Assembly: GCA_001972305.1 (NCBI GenBank)
Contig: BDDD01000078.1
Coordinates: 968,428 to 1,032,427 of the forward strand
DNA from: Cephalotus follicularis
Taxonomy: Eukaryota; Streptophyta; Magnoliopsida; Oxalidales; Cephalotaceae
Direction of reading: 5' to 3'
Length of the DNA stretch: 64,000 bases
The notes below the pieces were generated by a model that saw nothing but the letters and a program-made list of their open reading frames with translations, was not told the origin of the DNA and did no database searches. Below are positions 12,206-23,461 of this stretch, piece after piece (position 1 is the stretch's first letter; every line of letters begins with the position of its first letter). Both the position numbers and the translations under genes were made by a program.

Positions 12206-12922
12206 ACGGAGGAATTACTCCAAACCATTCGCAAACGGGGATGGGGTAAGAGTACATGACGTTGGGGCCAGGAGGTGGCGACAGTCATGACCACTTGTTT
12301 GTCTGGTTCCTTTTGGGACATGCTTACTGCTTGTGTTGATGTAGCCTTACGAGGTTATACCTGTATTGTGAACATGCATATACTTTATACATCTATACAC
12401 TGCGATATATATACTGCGATATATATATATTGTACTGCATCATAATACATTCATTCATGATACTCATTATCATATACGTTGAACTGCATTTATGAGTTTA
12501 TTCACTTAGCTAAGTGAGGACAAAGGCTAACCCCCTACTGTAACAGATTGATGGAGTGGATATTATATGGAGCACGCAAGGAGACTTAAGGAGAAGACTG
12601 AGTTGTTTCTCTTATTTTATGTACTGGATTAATGAACATGTGTTATGTTAATTGGATTATTGTAACGTGGTTTACTTCATCCTGTACTGTTTTATCACGC
12701 TCCGTTATGGGCGATCGACTATGTTGTTGAGTTTTATACTAACTTGTTGGGTATCACGTAGTATGGGATACGTGATACATATTTAAATTCAGCTTATTTC
12801 ATGTTATTGCTTCCGCTATTGAATGTTTTGTTTATACGTTTTATCGCATAAGCTAAATTATGTTGTGGTGATTGCCTTAACACTTTAATGTTGTCCTCTT
12901 GGAAAAACGGGGTGTGACAGAG

Positions 12923-12934
12923 TGGTATCAGAGC
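12923..12934 (+). other. Primer-binding site of E
   Basis: TGGTATCAGAGC lies four bases after the LTR end and is complementary to the 3' end of initiator-Met tRNA. It primes minus-strand DNA synthesis. Confidence 0.9.
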
Positions 12935-13029
12935 ATATAACATATATGCTTAGCTAGGATACTTTCCTTGGCAATCAATAAATTGTTTTCCTAAAGTTGC
13001 GACTGACCGTCATCCTTCTTATAGGAACA

Positions 13030-14650
13030 AATGGAATGAAGGAGAACACGTACTAGGGCTAGAGCTATTGGAGCCAATGCCCCTGAGGAAGCGAATATGC
13101 CGCAAGGAGTGAATATCCCTCAAGATGATAGGGACCCGATCACCTGGATTGCAGATTACTTCCAACAACAGATGGCCTTTAATATGGCTAATGCAGAGGA
13201 GATGCGCCAGTACTACACACAAGCTTGACCGTAACGTAAAGCTCTCGATCACTACCCGGGAGAGGATAGTAATCAGTTTGGAAGGGACATTGAAAGGTTT
13301 ATGAGACAGAATCCACCCAATTTCCGGGGAGAACTTGATGCTACTGTGGTTGAAAGATAGCAGCAGGACTTGGAGAAAATCTTCGAAGTAATGGACTGCA
13401 CTGATACTCAAAAACTGAAGTTTGCTGTATACCGTCTATGGGGCGAGGCCACTCATTGGTGGGAGATGTTGAAGGCAAAATGGGAATCTCAGAGGCTTGA
13501 CATTACATGGGAAAGATTCCAGACAGAATTCTTGGACACATATGTTCCATGGATTGAACGGGAGCGCCGGGAGATGGAGCTCTTATAGTTACGACAGGGA
13601 GAAATGACAGTGACCAAATATCAATCAAAGTTCATGGAGCTAGCCAGGCATTCACCTTATCTGGTAGCCAATGAAGTGAAGAAGATACGGAGATTTTTGA
13701 GGGGTCTGCGACCGGATCTTTGGTCAAGGATCAGAGCTATGGAGTTGCGAACTTTTGTAGAGGTTGCTCAGAAAGCGAGATTGCCGGAGAGCATATCCAA
13801 CGAGGACCGAGCATAGAGGGCCCAAGCATAAAAAAATAAACGGAGCCCGACGAGACCATGTTCTTCAAAATGGCAAGGCGGTGGTTCTCCGACGAAATCA
13901 TCGAAGAATAGATCTGGGCAAACTGCCACACAGGGTACTCCTAGTCAGGGGGGTAATGCGGGAACTGGAGCATGTTATCGCTGTGGTCGTAAGGGCCACT
14001 TACAGAAGGATTGCTGGAGGATGAACGGACTGCGTTTGAGGTGTGGGGCATCTGGCCATTCCGTGAGAGATTGCCCGAAGAGTCAGGCTACAACACCTAC
14101 TGGACCAGCTATGTAGCGCCCCCGATCCGAGTCCACTTTATGCTCAAAGCGAGCTCCGAAGATCGGTGTGTTACGTGGGTGTAACCTTTGACCGTCAAAT
14201 CGTTTAACCATTTAACGATCCATTTCACCCATGTGCATAATTCCCTCAATTCAGCTGATGCCACCTGCCCTTTCTTATCAAAAAAACATAAGTCTTCCAT
14301 CCCTTGCTTGCCACGTGTCCTACAATTCATTTAATTCCTCCGAAACGGGGTAAAAAGTTAGAATTATGCACTTAACACAGGGCAAAGCGTCGACTCTTTA
14401 TCTCTAAGCGCGACGGTCACAGCCTTTACCTGCGTTTTTCACCAAGCGTAGGGTCATACTACGGTCCCTTGAAATATTTTCCAACTACACAATAGCAATC
14501 ATTTTCCACAATTAATATCCTTACTAGAAATCCGGGTCATCACAAGCTAGTAGCAGCGGGGCCATCACAGCAAAGGGACACAGGCAAAGGCATTGCGAAA
14601 GGTAGAGTTTTTACCCTTTCATAGACAGAGGTTCCAGAATCTACCTCGGT
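13030..14650 (+). pseudogene. Gypsy E gag region (interrupted by a solo LTR)
   Basis: This gag follows an acceptor-like TTCTTATAG|GAAC at 13024. Retrotransposon-gag matrix/capsid motifs are visible: FAVYRLWGEATHWWEMLKA near 13430 and FMELARHSPYLVANEVKKI near 13640. Two zinc-knuckle regions follow near 13970-14090. The 433 bp solo LTR at 14112-14544 sits between the knuckles and protease. Gag would form the virus-like particle. The region is a fossil with several breaks. Confidence 0.8.
14112..14544 (-). mobile_element. Solo LTR (433 bp, I-related) inside E
   Basis: The insertion runs TGTAGCGCCCCCGATCCGAG to GGTCATCACA, flanked by perfect AGCTA duplications at 14107-14111 and 14545-14549. Its plus-strand left end resembles the left end of the I LTR (TGTAACGCCCCCGAATCCGAG at 53668), and its right half resembles the I LTR around 48440-48490. 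This is therefore a small relative of the I family in minus orientation. It contains its own short word cluster (AAGCGTCGACTC, AAGCGCGACGG) near 14385-14460. A single LTR with a clean duplication is the classic product of LTR-LTR recombination. Confidence 0.85.
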
Positions 14651-14689
14651 TGTTGGAGGTACACTGTGTATTTATGGTTTTTCTTCTAG

Positions 14690-17600
14690 AGTATTGATGG
14701 ACCCTGGGGCTTCACATTCCTTTGTTTCATCACAATTTGCATCATGTTTAGATGTAATACCAGACTGTATGCCATATACCTTCGATGTGAGCACACCTGC
14801 TGGAGTTTCCATGTATATAGATACCGTATATAGGGGTTTTGAGATGTCTATGGCAGGCATTTCCTTGTATGCATATTTGATAGTATTGCCTATCCACGAC
14901 TTCGATGTTATTTTGGGGATGGATTGGCTGTCAGCACATCATGCTTACATGGACTGCTACAGCAAGACGGTTGATTTTTGTCTGCCCGATGGTACCGTTT
15001 TCCAGTTTAAGGGAGACAAGGGGTTTTCTACACCGATTATATCCTTCATCCGTGCATCGAAGTATCTCGAGAAAGGATGCGAAGGATATCTTGCTCATAT
15101 AATTGACCGGAGGAAAGAGAAGGGTTTGAGCCTAGAGGAGATCCCAGTGGTGTGTGAATTTCCAGATGTATTTCCTGATGACTTGGAATCTTTTCCACCA
15201 AAGTGGAATATGGAGTTTGTTATCGATCTTATACCAGGTACAGCTCCTATTTCTAAAGCAGCATATAGAATGGCTCCTGCAGAATTGAGGGAACTGAAAT
15301 TGCAGTTACAGGATCTTATCGATAAGGGTTTTATTCAACTCAGTGTTTCTCCGTGGGGTGCGCCTGTACTGTTTGTCAAGAAGAACGATGGATCGATGAG
15401 GCTTTACATCGACTACAGAATGTTAAACAAGGCAACTATCAAGAACAAGTATCCTTTACCTCACATCGAGGATTTGTTCGACCAGCTGCAAGGGGCGAGA
15501 GTATTCTCCAAGCTTGATTTGAGGTCAGGTCATCACCAGTTGAGAGTGAGGGAGGGAGATATTGAGAGGACTGCTTTCCGGACAAGGTACGGTCACTACG
15601 AGTTCCTTGTGATGCCTTTTGGTGTTACCAATACACCGGTTGCGTTCATGTCAATGATGAACGATGTGTTTTGACCGTACCTGGACCGATTTGTCATTGT
15701 GTTTATTGAAGACGTACTTGTATACTCAAAGAGTGAGGAAGAGCATGCTTGCCACCTGAGGTTGGCATTGCAGATTCTCTGAGAACAGCAGCTGTATGCC
15801 AAATTCAGTAAGTGTGAATTTTGGCTTGACCGTGTGATCTTTCTTGATCACATTGTATCTGGAGAAGGTTTGGCGGTGGATCCGTCAAAGACAGACGTGG
15901 TAAGAGATTGGCCACAGCCAAAGAATGTGACGGAGGTACGCAGTTTTCTTGGCTTGGCGGGGTATTACAGGAGGTTTATCCATAACTTTTTGAGAATACT
16001 CGAGCCCTTGACTAGACTGACCCAGAAACAGACCTTGTTTGTCTGGGATGAAGATTGTGAAGCTAGTTTCCGTGAACTAAAGGATCGGTTGGTTTCCGCT
16101 CCTATCTTGGCATTACCTGAGGGTAATGAGGGCTTTGCAGTCTATAGTGATGCATCGGGTAAGGGCTTGGGCTGCATGCTGATGCAGCGAGGAAGGGTGA
16201 TTGCTTATGCTTCTAGGAAGCTGAAGCCGTACGAAGAAAATTACCCGACTCATGACCTTGAACTTGCAGCTATTATCTTCGCCCTTCAAAAGTGGAGACA
16301 CTATCTTTATGGGGCGCATTTTGAGATCTTTACCAATCATAAGAGTTTGAGGTACCTGTTTTGTAAGGACACAATCAACATGAGACAGTGCAGGTGGGTA
16401 GAATTCTTTAATGACTATGATTGCAGCATTCAGTACCACCCGGGGAAAGCGAATGTTTTCGTTGATGCCTTGAGCCACAAGGCTATGGTTGCCAGTGCAA
16501 TGGTGTCGCAATGGAAGATGTTAGAGGACTTCCAAGAGTGGTCTCCGTTCAATCAGTCACCGGGGATTTTTGTGGCCGACATGCGGGTCCAGCCAGTGTT
16601 ACGGGATCACATCAGGGATGCCCAACCACATGATCCGGAGTTGCAACGAATTCGGGAGAACCTGTACTCAGAATCCCATTTTTGAGTGCATGCTGATGGT
16701 ATTCTGAGATATCGAGGACGTGTGTGTCTTCCGAATGAACAAGGATTGAAGAACGAGTTACTCCGCGGGGCTCATCAATCTCTGTACAGTATCCATCCTG
16801 GTAGCACTAAAATGTAGCAACACATGAAGAAGACCTACTGGTGGCCCGACATGAAACGCAAAATTTTTGAATACGTCGCGAAGTGTTTGACTTGCCAGAG
16901 GGTCATGGCCGAACACCAAGACCGGCAGGACTGTTGCAGTCATTACCAGTGGCGGAATGGAAGTGGGAACACATTACGATGGACTTTGTTTCTGGGTTTC
17001 CACAGACTAGGCATCGTCATAATGCCGTGTGGGTTATTGTTGATAGACTCACCAAATCAGCACACTTTTTACCTACTCACGTCACTGATTCCACAAGCAA
17101 GTTAGCTCGATTGTATGTAAAGGAGATTGTGAGGCTGCACGGTGTTCCGGTGAGGATCGTTTGCGATAGCGATTCGATCTTCAATTCCAACTTCTGGAAG
17201 AGATTCCAGACAGCCTTCGGAACAAGATTGAATCTCAGTACTTCTTTCCACCCTTAAACCGATGGACAGTCTGAGCGTACCATCCAAACCTTGGAGGATA
17301 TGCTTTGGGCTTGTGTGATCGATTTTGCTGGAACCTGGGAGGACCATATCCCTCTGACAGAGTTTTCTTATAATAACAGCTATCACGCGAGTATCGGTAT
17401 GGCTCCATATGAGGCACTGTATGGGAGAAAGTGTAGGTCACCCGTCTGTTGGGACAAAGTTGGTGAACGACCATTGCTTGGGTCGGATTTGGTGAAGGAG
17501 ACTTTGGAGAAAGTCAAGTTCATCAGAGAGAAGTTGCTAGCAGCATAGAGTCGGCAGAAGAGCTAATCCGATAGTGCTAAGAGAAGGCCTTTAACCTTCG

Positions 17601-18020
17601 ATGTTGGGGATTACGTGTTTTTGAAGGTATCTCCGTGGAAGGGGGTGCAAAGATTCGGGAAGAAGGGCAAGCTAGCGCCACGCAATATTGGTCCTTTTGA
17701 GATTCTGAAGAGGGTTGGGGAGGTAGCTTATCAGCTAGCCTTGCCTCCTACCTTGTCGGGTATACATGATGTCTTCCATGTATAGATGCTACGAGGTTAT
17801 ATCCAAGATCCATCACATGTCCTGGATTATGACCTGGTTACGGTGAGGGATGATCATTCCTGCGAGGAGTCACCCGTGGGAAGCTTGGATTGGAAGACAC
17901 AAGTATTAAGGAACCGGACCATTCCGATGGTAAAGGTCCAGTGGTAATTTCACCGGCCAGATGAAGCGACTTAGGAACGTGAGGATGACATCCGAGAACG
18001 TTACCCGTATTTGTTTTAAG
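14690..18020 (+). pseudogene. Gypsy E pol region (PR, RT, RNase H, IN)
   Basis: Domains in gypsy order. Protease is at about 14694-14940 ([15 protein letters not shown]; flap region VILGMDWL). Reverse transcriptase is at about 15130-15800 ([56 protein letters not shown]). RNase H is at about 15990-16460 ([30 protein letters not shown]). The integrase zinc region is at about 16780-16920 and the core at about 16950-17550. The C-terminal chromodomain-like end is at about 17860-18020. It is a fossil with several breaks. Confidence 0.9.
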
Positions 18021-18050
18021 TATTGTGTTAATTTTGAGGATGAAATTTCT

Positions 18051-18065
18051 TGAGGGAGGGGTGGA
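18051..18065 (+). other. Polypurine tract of E
   Basis: TGAGGGAGGGGTGGA immediately precedes the 3' LTR start at 18066. It primes plus-strand synthesis. H has a very similar tract ahead of 43151. Confidence 0.85.
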
Positions 18066-20389
18066 TGTAACACCCGGTATTTTCTTTATTATAATGTTTC
18101 GTCTAAGATGTAATCTTATGCTTGAATTAATGAAAATCTTTGAGATTTCGGCCTCAAATATGTTTCCAAACCCTAAATATTGTTTTGGGGAAGAAAGGTG
18201 TATGTTAACCAAAAACGGCACGGTTTTGGGACAATCACGTCGATGTCTTTGGAAAGACGTTGATGCCTATGGGAACCCAGCTGCATGTGAATGCATGGAC
18301 ATGCATGTCGATATAGGGTGAAGACATCGACACCCTCTTATGAAAAAGGAAAAGACATCGACGTCTAAGGAAAGACGTCGACGTCTTTGAAAAGAATATC
18401 AGTCACATTATGAACTGATAGGATAACGTGCAAGGGAGGGTATCCAAGACCTCTAACAGGCGCTTTGAGGCACAAGAAGGGGGAAATGTTGAACATGCAC
18501 AATGACCTCCTGACCTGCAAGGATGAAGAGAGAATACTTGTGATTACATGCAAGGACTTAGCAGCCAAAGGGGGACACCTGGTGCGCCATGCAACCAGGT
18601 GTGAGGGAGGTGTAGAAGGTGAGAATATTGCCTTAATGCAGATGGAAACAAAAACCCCACTCTGCATAAAACTCCCTTCCCTCCCTGGAAACGAGAGAGC
18701 TGAAGAAGAGAAATGGAAACATTGTGAGGAAAGTGACATAACAGAGAAAGAGAGAGAGAAGATAGAACCACCATTGTTGAGCAATTGGAGCTTGGACCTT
18801 GGAACTCCTGGGATTGCAACCTGGGTGAGTTGGAGATACTGTGAGCAACCCTTGGAACACAAAGAGGTGGACTTTCCAGTTCCTAACTTGGAACAACAAG
18901 GTAGGGGAAAGTGATGATTCTTATACATGCATCTTGAGTTTTAAAGATAATGAATGCCATTGGTGAATTGCATGTTAATGGATGAATTGTAGTCTCTGGA
19001 CTTGTTGTGATGACCACTGTGATGTACAGAGTGAACATCCATGTGCAAATTACATGAATATTTGAACTGGTTTATGTAATGGATGATTTGGGTAATGACC
19101 TGGTATGTTAAAACTATGGAAATGACGTTCTGGACTGAATAGACGTCGACGTCTACCTAAAGACGTCGACGACTTCGCGTGTGAATGAAAAGACATCGAT
19201 GTTTGAGTTAAAACATCGACGCCTTTTCTGGGTATTCATAGAACAATAGTGTTTACTGCAGATGGTGAATTGGCCATTTGTGGTTACGTGTTTATTTATG
19301 AATTGATGTTCTGGTTACATATCCTGATAACCAGTAGCATGTCTTACGCCTTGAGAGGGTGAGTTTTGCTTATACAAGGGTTAGGGGCCGGATTCTTCCC
19401 CCTAGAATCAATATTCGCGAACTGATACCTTCTGGAATCATAAAGACATCGACGTCTTTGGAAACGCATCGATGTCTTTGACCCAAAAATGCTTGGGAAT
19501 AACTGCACGAAATGTTCGCGCCTTAAGGTAAAAACGTCGCCGCCCTGGGAATAAGCATCGACGTCTATCCCCCTGTTTGAAGAAATTTCGCTCGAATGGG
19601 ACCCGTTAGACCCGAAACGACTCTAGAAACGATCCTAGATGCATTCTGAGCATATGATTTCATTATTACTGAACTATGAATTGCATTATGGTTGACTTCT
19701 AAAAGTGTTAACCATTTTGAAAAGCTTGTATGATTATTATAATCATTATTGTACGACAATGTATATTTGTCAATATATGAATATATATTTTTTCAAAATG
19801 ACTGGGGAAAGTATTTTCCAAAGACGGAGAAATGTTTTAAAGGATTGGTTACACAATTCAAAATGTATTGTTTTAAGATTTATAACTTATCACAACCTGA
19901 GAACGGAGTAATATATTTTAAACAAATATATTTGATCAAGTAATTACATTTTATTGCTTGACTTGTACTCTGCAATGTTTGTGCTTGTTGATTATTAGCC
20001 GCTGTGCTAATAACCTATTGATTGTTTGGCCGTTGTGCTAAGCAACCTGTGCGGAGGACTTACTCCAAACCGTTCGCAAACAAGGATGGGTTAAGAGTGC
20101 ATGACGTTGGGGCCAGGAGGTGGCGACGGTCATGACGACTTATTTGTCTGGTTCCTTTTGGGACATGCTTGCTGCTTGTGTTGATGTAGCCTTACGAGGT
20201 TATACCTGTACTGTGAACATGCATATACTTTATACATGTATACACTGCGATATATATATACTGTACTACATCATAATGCATTCATTCATGATACTCATTA
20301 TCATATACCTCAAACTGCATTTATGAGTTTATTCACTTAGCCGAGTGAGGACAAAGGCTAACCCCCTACTGTAACAGATTGATGGAGTG

Positions 20390-20394
20390 GATAT
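20390..20394. repeat. Target-site duplication of F, left copy
   Basis: GATAT directly precedes F's TGTTGAGTC end and recurs at 24530-24534. The uninterrupted site can be seen in E's 5' LTR near 12555. Confidence 0.88.
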
Positions 20395-21040
20395 TGTTGA
20401 GTCTCAATCATGGGGAGATTCATGGGGAGATTGTTGAGTCTCAATCATATGTTTTAATGATTACAAATTTGCATTTAACTTTGTTGCTTGATGTGCAAGA
20501 TATTACAAAGTTCCATAAAAGGCAAAACTAATCTGCAGGAAAAAGACATTGATCTTCCAGTAATGACATCGACATCCGTACAGAAAGACATCGACTCCTT
20601 TCAAGAAGACATCGATGTCTTCAGTGCCAGATGCTACTGATCAAATGTTTTAGAGAAGACATCGATCCATACAAGCAAAAACATCGATGTCCGTACAAAA
20701 GAAGTCGATCCCGGAACCCAAAATCAAGTGTAAGGTGTTTGTTTGATTTGCACCCGGAACCCAAAATCAAGTGTAAGGTGGTTTCTTTGATTTGCACCCG
20801 TAAGCCGAAAATCAAAGGTTGCTAGTGGTAGCTAGTGGAATCTCAAGGGGTTCTTGAGAAAGTGGACGTAGGCACAGATTTTCTGAACCACTATAAATTT
20901 GTTTGCACACTCCTATCCCTTATCTCCTTACTATTGCATTGATTGTTTTCTCGTGTGCTTGTTCATAGTTTAATTTGTTAATTCCGCAAACAAATTAAAT
21001 TGTACTTTAAGGTTGCCATATACATAGTTTTTATATTTCA
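20395..21040 (+). repeat. 5' LTR of F
   Basis: It runs TGTTGAGTCTCAATCATGGG to TTATATTTCA. It contains a short array of GACATCGATGTC-like words (20543-20710) and copies of a 43 bp tandem repeat (about 20715-20815), both shared with the right LTR. Confidence 0.88.
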
Positions 21041-21042
21041 AT

Positions 21043-21055
21043 TGGTATCAGAGCG
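21043..21055 (+). other. Primer-binding site of F
   Basis: TGGTATCAGAGCG lies two bases after the 5' LTR and is complementary to the initiator-Met tRNA 3' end. Confidence 0.88.
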
Positions 21056-21095
21056 GTTATCTTATTATTCTTAATTGTTAGAGATATAAAGATCC

Positions 21096-22760
21096 ATGGC
21101 AAACCATATGAACATAGGATTAGAAGGTTCCTCCATAACTAGACCTCCGTTCTTTGACGGAATTAACTATAGTTTTTGGAAGACTAGAATGACCATATTT
21201 TTACAATCTCTTGACTATCAATTATGGCATATAATTGTTAATGGTCCTAGGATGCCCACAAGAACAATAGAAGGAGTAGTCTCTCCTAAACCCGAAAATG
21301 AATATAATGATAATGATTTTAGGATACTCCATTTAAATTCTAAAGCTAAACATGTTTTATTTTGTGCCGTTGGCCCGAATGAATTTAATCGGATATCTTC
21401 TTGTGATTCGGCAAAGGAAATGTGGGATTTGTTAGAAATCACTTACGAAGGCACAAATCAAGTAAAGGAATCGAAAATAAGCATGCTTGTACATGAGTAC
21501 GAATTATTTGTGATGCATGATAATGAGCGTATTAGTGATATGTTTTCTCGATTTACTACTATTATTAATTCTCTTAAGAATCTTGGCAAATCATATTCTA
21601 ACCAAGAACTTGTTAGAAAAATCTTAAGATGCTTGCCGAAGAGTTTGACGCCTAAGGTGACGGCCATTGAGGAGGCTAAAGATCTTTCCACTCTTCCACT
21701 CGAACAACTTCTAGGTTCCTTGATGACACATGAGACAACGATGAAGAATCATGAGAATGTGGAAGTCAAGAAGAAAAAGGCAATCGCTTTTAAAGCTTCA
21801 AAGGAAGATAGTGAAAGTGATGAAAATGGAGATGTTGCACTTATCACTTCCCAATTTAAAAGGTTTCTCAAAAATCAAAAAGGGAAAAAGGCTTTTAAAA
21901 AGGAATTTCTTCAAGATGAAGAGTCAAGCAAAAGGGAAGAACCAACATGCTACGAATGCAATAAGCCCGGCCACTACAAAAATGAGTGTCCAAACCTTAA
22001 AAAGAAAGAGAAATTCAAGAAAAAGAATGAATACTTCAAGAAGAAGAAAGCGATGGTAGCCACATGGTCGGATAGAGATCCCTCAAGCTCCGAAGAGGAA
22101 AGCGATGAAGAAGTCGCACACATTGCTTACATGGCAATTGAGGACGAGGAAGAAGATGAGGTAAACTTTTCATTTGATGAATTGCAAAATGTCTATGAGA
22201 AATTATATGTAGAATATGAAAATGTTTGTTTGAAAAATAAGACCCTAAAGAAAAATGCTATTTCTATGACTAACGAATTAGAAATTCTAAGGAATGAAAA
22301 TAGCAAATATGTGAATGAAATTGAATCTCTAAAGGATAAAAATAGTTTTTATATAAATGAGATTGATGTTTTAAATGTTTCTTCAAAATTGTCTATTGAT
22401 TTTATGGAAGAAAATGAAAAACTAAAAATTGTAATTGATGCTTTGAAGAAATCCTTTTCTACTTTTTCAAATAGTAGTGCTAAATTGGATAATTTGTTAG
22501 GTCTCCAAAGGTATGTGTTTGACAAAGCCAGTCTTGGCTATGAAGAAATGAAAAATGTCAAACACTTTAACAATTTCTTTCTTAAGAAATTTGAGCCTAA
22601 AATTGTTTACAATTATTGTGGTAGAATAGGACATATTTCTACTTCTTGCTTTGTTAGAAATAATCTTTGCTATGGTAAAACTAGAAAGATTTGGGTTCCA
22701 AAAGGAACTCTTTTGACTAACTTGCAAGGACCCAAATTAAAATGGGTACCAAAAGCCTAA
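21096..22760 (+). CDS. Gag polyprotein of element F (SIRE type)
   Basis: A 554-residue gag and the only long, undisturbed frame of recognisable origin in the window. The N-terminal capsid-type domain (about residues 1-200) carries FDGINYSFWKTRMTIFLQS and EMWDLLEITYEGTNQVKESK. A zinc knuckle, CYECNKPGHYKNEC, sits near residue 288. An acidic serine/glutamate stretch follows (near 330), then a long coiled coil (about 365-470). A second knuckle-like CGRIGHISTSC lies near 510, and the tail is IWVPKGTLLTNLQGPKLKWVPKA. Gag builds the virus-like particle and binds genomic RNA. The start is the first ATG after the primer site (ATGGCAAACC). B carries the same tail (5741-6421). Confidence 0.9.
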   Translation: MANHMNIGLEGSSITRPPFFDGINYSFWKTRMTIFLQSLDYQLWHIIVNGPRMPTRTIEGVVSPKPENEYNDNDFRILHLNSKAKHVLFCAVGPNEFNRISSCDSAKEMWDLLEITYEGTNQVKESKISMLVHEYELFVMHDNERISDMFSRFTTIINSLKNLGKSYSNQELVRKILRCLPKSLTPKVTAIEEAKDLSTLPLEQLLGSLMTHETTMKNHENVEVKKKKAIAFKASKEDSESDENGDVALITSQFKRFLKNQKGKKAFKKEFLQDEESSKREEPTCYECNKPGHYKNECPNLKKKEKFKKKNEYFKKKKAMVATWSDRDPSSSEEESDEEVAHIAYMAIEDEEEDEVNFSFDELQNVYEKLYVEYENVCLKNKTLKKNAISMTNELEILRNENSKYVNEIESLKDKNSFYINEIDVLNVSSKLSIDFMEENEKLKIVIDALKKSFSTFSNSSAKLDNLLGLQRYVFDKASLGYEEMKNVKHFNNFFLKKFEPKIVYNYCGRIGHISTSCFVRNNLCYGKTRKIWVPKGTLLTNLQGPKLKWVPKA

Positions 22761-23315
22761 ACTTTGTTTTGTAGGTGTACTTGAAGTCAAGCTAAATATG
22801 TTCAAGTACGTATCTTGGGGAGAAAGCTTTTGTTGAGGGGAGGTATTGATATATTGATATTATAATAATAATGTTTTATTTTATACAACAATTGGTATAT
22901 CTCAATTTTTTTATAATATTGTAACTTTCAATTGGTATCTTCCATAATGTATCCCTTTAAAATGGTTTAATTGGTATCATTTTTTTAAATACTCTTTTTG
23001 ATGCTAACAAAAAGGGGGAGAATGCTTATTGATTATGGAAAAATTGATTGGCATATGCTAAGGGGGAGCTACATACCTTTGCTAAGGGGGAGATTGTTAT
23101 GAAAGTGTGCTATTAATGATAAATATGTTAAGGGGAGTTTATGATAAAGCTAGATACGGTTTACTTGCATAAATCATTTTTGTTTGAAAATTAGATATCA
23201 CAGTAAGGGGGAGTATATCTAATGTCTTTTATCTAAAAGAAAATCTTCTTGCTTTGAATTGTCATATTTTTTCCATAATGAAGCAAATTTTTGTAATCAT
23301 CAAAAAGGGGGAGAT
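22761..23315 (+). other. F 3' noncoding tail with repeated polypurine runs
   Basis: AT-rich DNA with GGGGGAG runs at 23011, 23061, 23084, near 23206 and 23303-23315; the last abuts the 3' LTR. One internal run (23084) even reads GGGGGAGATTGTTA, close to the true tract-LTR junction. Multiple runs are usual in SIRE elements. No gene is seen. Confidence 0.75.
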
Positions 23316-23461
23316 TGTTGAGTCTCAATCATGGGGAGATTCATGGGGAGATTTTTGAGTCTCATCATATGTTTTAATGATTACAAATTTGCATTTAACT
23401 TTGTTGCTTGATGTGAAAGATATTACAAAGTTCCACAAAAGGCAAAACTAATCTACAGGAA

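Larger units (their letters stand above)
10252..12919 (+). repeat. 5' LTR of gypsy E
   Basis: This 2668 bp LTR starts TCTAACACCCGG (the other copy starts TGTAACACCCGG) and ends GGGGTGTGACA. It contains three clusters of GACGTCGACGTC-like words (10430-10540, 11285-11370, 11590-11730). A weak TATA-like TACATAAAAC lies near 10818 and a splice-donor-like AAG|GTAGGG at 11055/11056. Hairpin words occur at 12138-12205, and the block shared with G and H lies at 12505-12538. Confidence 0.92.

Noticed and set aside
12923-12934. tRNA-like sequence TGGTATCAGAGC (also in F, G, H, I)
   Set aside because: It is the complement of a tRNA 3' end used as primer site; no cloverleaf surrounds it, so it is not a tRNA gene.
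18365-18928. 187-residue minus-strand frame in E's 3' LTR
   Set aside because: Antisense to the LTR, no domain, and a shorter and different frame in the 5' LTR; likely due to low stop density.
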